Shown here: piece after piece, positions 62,015 through 64,000 of the stretch
How positions within the stretch are numbered: the first letter of the stretch is position 1
Layout of the letters: each line of letters begins with the position of its first letter
Source of the DNA: UBA5429 sp942493315
GTDB lineage: Bacteria; Bacteroidota; Bacteroidia; Bacteroidales; WCHB1-69
Length of the DNA: 64,000 nucleotides
Assembly: GCA_942493315.1 (NCBI GenBank)
Contig: OW818690.1
Coordinates: forward strand, 2,480,001-2,544,000
Direction of reading: 5' to 3'
The notes under the pieces: generated by a model
What the model saw: only the letters and a program-made list of their open reading frames with translations
Databases searched by the model: none
What the model was told of the DNA's origin: nothing
Program-made: the position numbers and the translations under genes

Positions 62015-64000
62015 ATGAATATGAAAAGAGTCTATTTGAGATACCTGTTTTTGTTTTTAATCACATTCTTTTCATACTCCAATTCTCTGACCTTAAACTA
62101 TGCCCTGGATGATCGTTTGGTCATTTTTGAAAACGATTATACATTAAAGGGTTTTCAAGGTGTTGCAGATATTTTTTCTAAAGATTCCTTTTCCGGATAT
62201 TTCGGACATACTAAAAATTTAGTGTCGGGTGGCCGGTACAGACCGTTTTCACAACTTACTTTTGTCGCTGAATATGAGATGTTTGGAGGCGAACTTAAAA
62301 GTCAGGTTGGGTTTAATAAAGATCCTAAAAATGAAAAACTTTTTATGGATTCTAACTTGCCATGGATCAGTCATTTGGTGAATGTTTTATTGTTTTTTAT
62401 ACTTCTGGTTTTTGTGAATAAAGTACTGGAAGTGTTTTTTAAAAAGTATGAAAATCAGAAATGGTATCTGTCTATTCCTTTTTTGGCAACGCTGCTTTTT
62501 GCCTTACATCCCATTCATACGGAAGCGGTTACCAATATTAAAGGTAGAGATGAGATCTTAAGTATGTTGGGGGCTGTTCTATCTGTTTGGTTCTCTTTAC
62601 AATATATTAAATCACACAAAATTGCTCCTCTGCTTTTTTCATTTTTATCTTTTACTATTGCCATTTTTTCTAAGGAAAATGCGATCACTTTTATTGCAGT
62701 TTTACCTTTAGTGTTTTATTTCGGATCACTTACAAACCATAAAAAAGATTATCTCATCGCTTTAATACCTCTGTTCTTAGGTACAATTCTGTTTCTGTAT
62801 TTCAGATATAAAGCGTTAGGTGCTTTTATGGCTTCTGAAACCGATCCGAATATTTTGAACAATCCGTTTATCAATTTCACTTTCTTTGAAAAATTGGCGA
62901 CTATTTTGATTACCTGGGGCATCTACCTCAAATTGATGATTTTTCCTCATCCGTTAACCCACGATTACTATCCCAAACAAATTGCGATCACCGACTTTTC
63001 CAATCCTTTAGTATGGCTTATTTTAGCGGTTGTGCTATTCCTTTTGTATTGGGGTATTAAAAATCTAAAGAAAAAAAATATTCTTTCTTTTTCAATACTC
63101 TTTTTTGTGATCACATTCTCCATCACTTCCAATCTATTTTTCTCCGTTGGTACTTTAATGAACGAACGTTTTGTCTTTGTTCCATTACTTGGTTTTACAA
63201 TTGCCTTTGCTTACCTAATCAAATTAATTGGAGAATCTAAAATGGCTAAAGTGAAACAATGGATACCGTTTATAGTTATTATCCCTGTATTATCCTTTTA
63301 TTCCATCAAAACATTTGCCCGTAATTTTGACTGGAAAGATGATATCACCTTGTTTACCAACGATGTAAATATATCAACCGAGAGTATCAAGTGTAATATT
63401 TCTGCTGCCGGTAGTTATTTAAAATTGTATAAGGAATCCCATAAAGCAAAAGATCTAAAATTAGCTAAAAAATATTTGGACTATGCGTTGCGATTGGATC
63501 CAACCGCCTATAATGCGAATTTATTAATGGGTGAATACTATTTTATGGCAGAAGATTACCAGGCATCCTACAATATTTATAATCAGTTAGCACAAAATAA
63601 CCCGCAAGATGAGATTGCAAAGCAAAATGTTCAAATTGTTTTGACCAAAATGGGGAGTGATCAATTGGATAAGATTGCTGATATGATTGTTAAACAAGAT
63701 GTTACAAATGCTTTTAAAGAGATTAATGCCATTTTGGCTCAAAATCCAAACAATCCCGATGCCTTAAGTTTAAAAGGAAAAATCTATGGCCAAGGGATGA
63801 ATCAAATGGATAGTGCCCGATTATATTTTCATAAAGCACTGCAAATCAATCCAAACCATGTTTCTGCATTGGAAAACATGGGAGTGAGTTATGCCATTCA
63901 GGGAAAATTGGATCAAGCTCTGGAGTATTTATTAAAAGCTCAAAAATTGAACCCATCCAGTGAGTCGATCAATAAAAATATCGAAATGGTTCAAAAGAAT
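62015..64000 (+). CDS. TMTC-like membrane protein with TPR domain (cut by window edge)
   Basis: About 660 residues visible, no stop before the right edge. Start at 62015 (or 62021). N-terminal half: ten or so membrane helices with the lumenal acidic motif ALDDRLVIFEN and the conserved ALHPIHTEAVTNIKGRDE, the layout of TMTC-like GT-C glycosyltransferases. The C-terminal part is TPR repeats (YNANLLMGEYYFMAEDYQASYNIYNQL, ALENMGVSYAIQGKLDQALEYLLKAQKL). It probably uses a lipid-linked sugar; target unknown. Confidence 0.85.
   Translation, partial: MNMKRVYLRYLFLFLITFFSYSNSLTLNYALDDRLVIFENDYTLKGFQGVADIFSKDSFSGYFGHTKNLVSGGRYRPFSQLTFVAEYEMFGGELKSQVGFNKDPKNEKLFMDSNLPWISHLVNVLLFFILLVFVNKVLEVFFKKYENQKWYLSIPFLATLLFALHPIHTEAVTNIKGRDEILSMLGAVLSVWFSLQYIKSHKIAPLLFSFLSFTIAIFSKENAITFIAVLPLVFYFGSLTNHKKDYLIALIPLFLGTILFLYFRYKALGAFMASETDPNILNNPFINFTFFEKLATILITWGIYLKLMIFPHPLTHDYYPKQIAITDFSNPLVWLILAVVLFLLYWGIKNLKKKNILSFSILFFVITFSITSNLFFSVGTLMNERFVFVPLLGFTIAFAYLIKLIGESKMAKVKQWIPFIVIIPVLSFYSIKTFARNFDWKDDITLFTNDVNISTESIKCNISAAGSYLKLYKESHKAKDLKLAKKYLDYALRLDPTAYNANLLMGEYYFMAEDYQASYNIYNQLAQNNPQDEIAKQNVQIVLTKMGSDQLDKIADMIVKQDVTNAFKEINAILAQNPNNPDALSLKGKIYGQGMNQMDSARLYFHKALQINPNHVSALENMGVSYAIQGKLDQALEYLLKAQKLNPSSESINKNIEMVQKN

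Overview
This is an AT-rich chromosomal window from a member of the Bacteroidota, most likely an anaerobic fermentative lineage near the Bacteroidales/Marinilabiliales. The lineage call rests on TAnnTTTG-type promoter elements, near absence of Shine-Dalgarno sequences, type IX secretion (Por-type) C-terminal sorting domains, a GldH lipoprotein, RicT/PSP1, the viroplasmin-type RNase HI and many lipoproteins. An [FeFe] hydrogenase (HydCBA), a second hydrogenase-like flavin/Fe-S operon and butyrate kinase point to fermentation. No rRNA, tRNA or CRISPR array was seen.

Layout. 1-2.9 kb: M16 peptidase (cut by the left edge), an ECF sigma factor with an overlapping membrane partner, and a DUF2007 protein. 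2.9-7.4 kb: a repeat-dominated island carrying a free-standing Rhs tip with an HExxH domain and an exported protein of unknown function, flanked by matching composite repeats in opposite orientation. 7.4-15.8 kb (minus strand): nadK, butyrate kinase, ornithine aminotransferase, a SpoU methyltransferase, murD, fabZ, fabF, fabH. 16.2-20.5 kb (plus): MurL-like PP-loop protein, sugar nucleotidyltransferase, truA, beta-helix lipoprotein. 20.8-24.3 kb: hydCBA. 24.4-31 kb: a sorted papain-like protease, small exported/membrane proteins, an XRE regulator pair, an OmpA protein, a 148-bp duplicated segment and an internally deleted IS256-family element with an 8-bp target duplication. 32-38.5 kb: a roughly 64-copy heptamer array directly upstream of an operon encoding NuoE-like, NuoF-like and a 1199-residue GltD/NuoG-like fusion. 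38.5-42.3 kb: mntP, ricT, gldH, dapF. 42.3-48.5 kb: accessory region with a GC-rich dispersed repeat, a GNAT gene, a Crp fragment cut by an IS5/IS1182-like element, and four single-gene units of lipoproteins/exported proteins with at least one attC-like folded site between them. 48.6-64 kb: rnhA, a GldH-like lipoprotein, yifB, dapA, M14 carboxypeptidase, polyprenyl glycosylphosphotransferase, pcm, a thioredoxin-fold protein, coaD, a Sua5/YrdC protein, kdsA, and a TMTC-like membrane TPR protein cut by the right edge.

The most unusual property is in the intergenic DNA. At ten or more separate places it is built from seven-base units that change sequence along the tract but keep a 7-bp period. 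Several tracts contain a GC-rich element of about 180-210 bp that begins GGGCGTTCC-like and ends CCCTAACGC-like (positions 3148, 6996 reversed, 42549, and a fragment at 28131). This resembles the heptanucleotide STRR repeats of cyanobacteria, but here the tracts are mosaic and carry the GC-rich elements within them. Gene content is otherwise mostly housekeeping plus redox metabolism.
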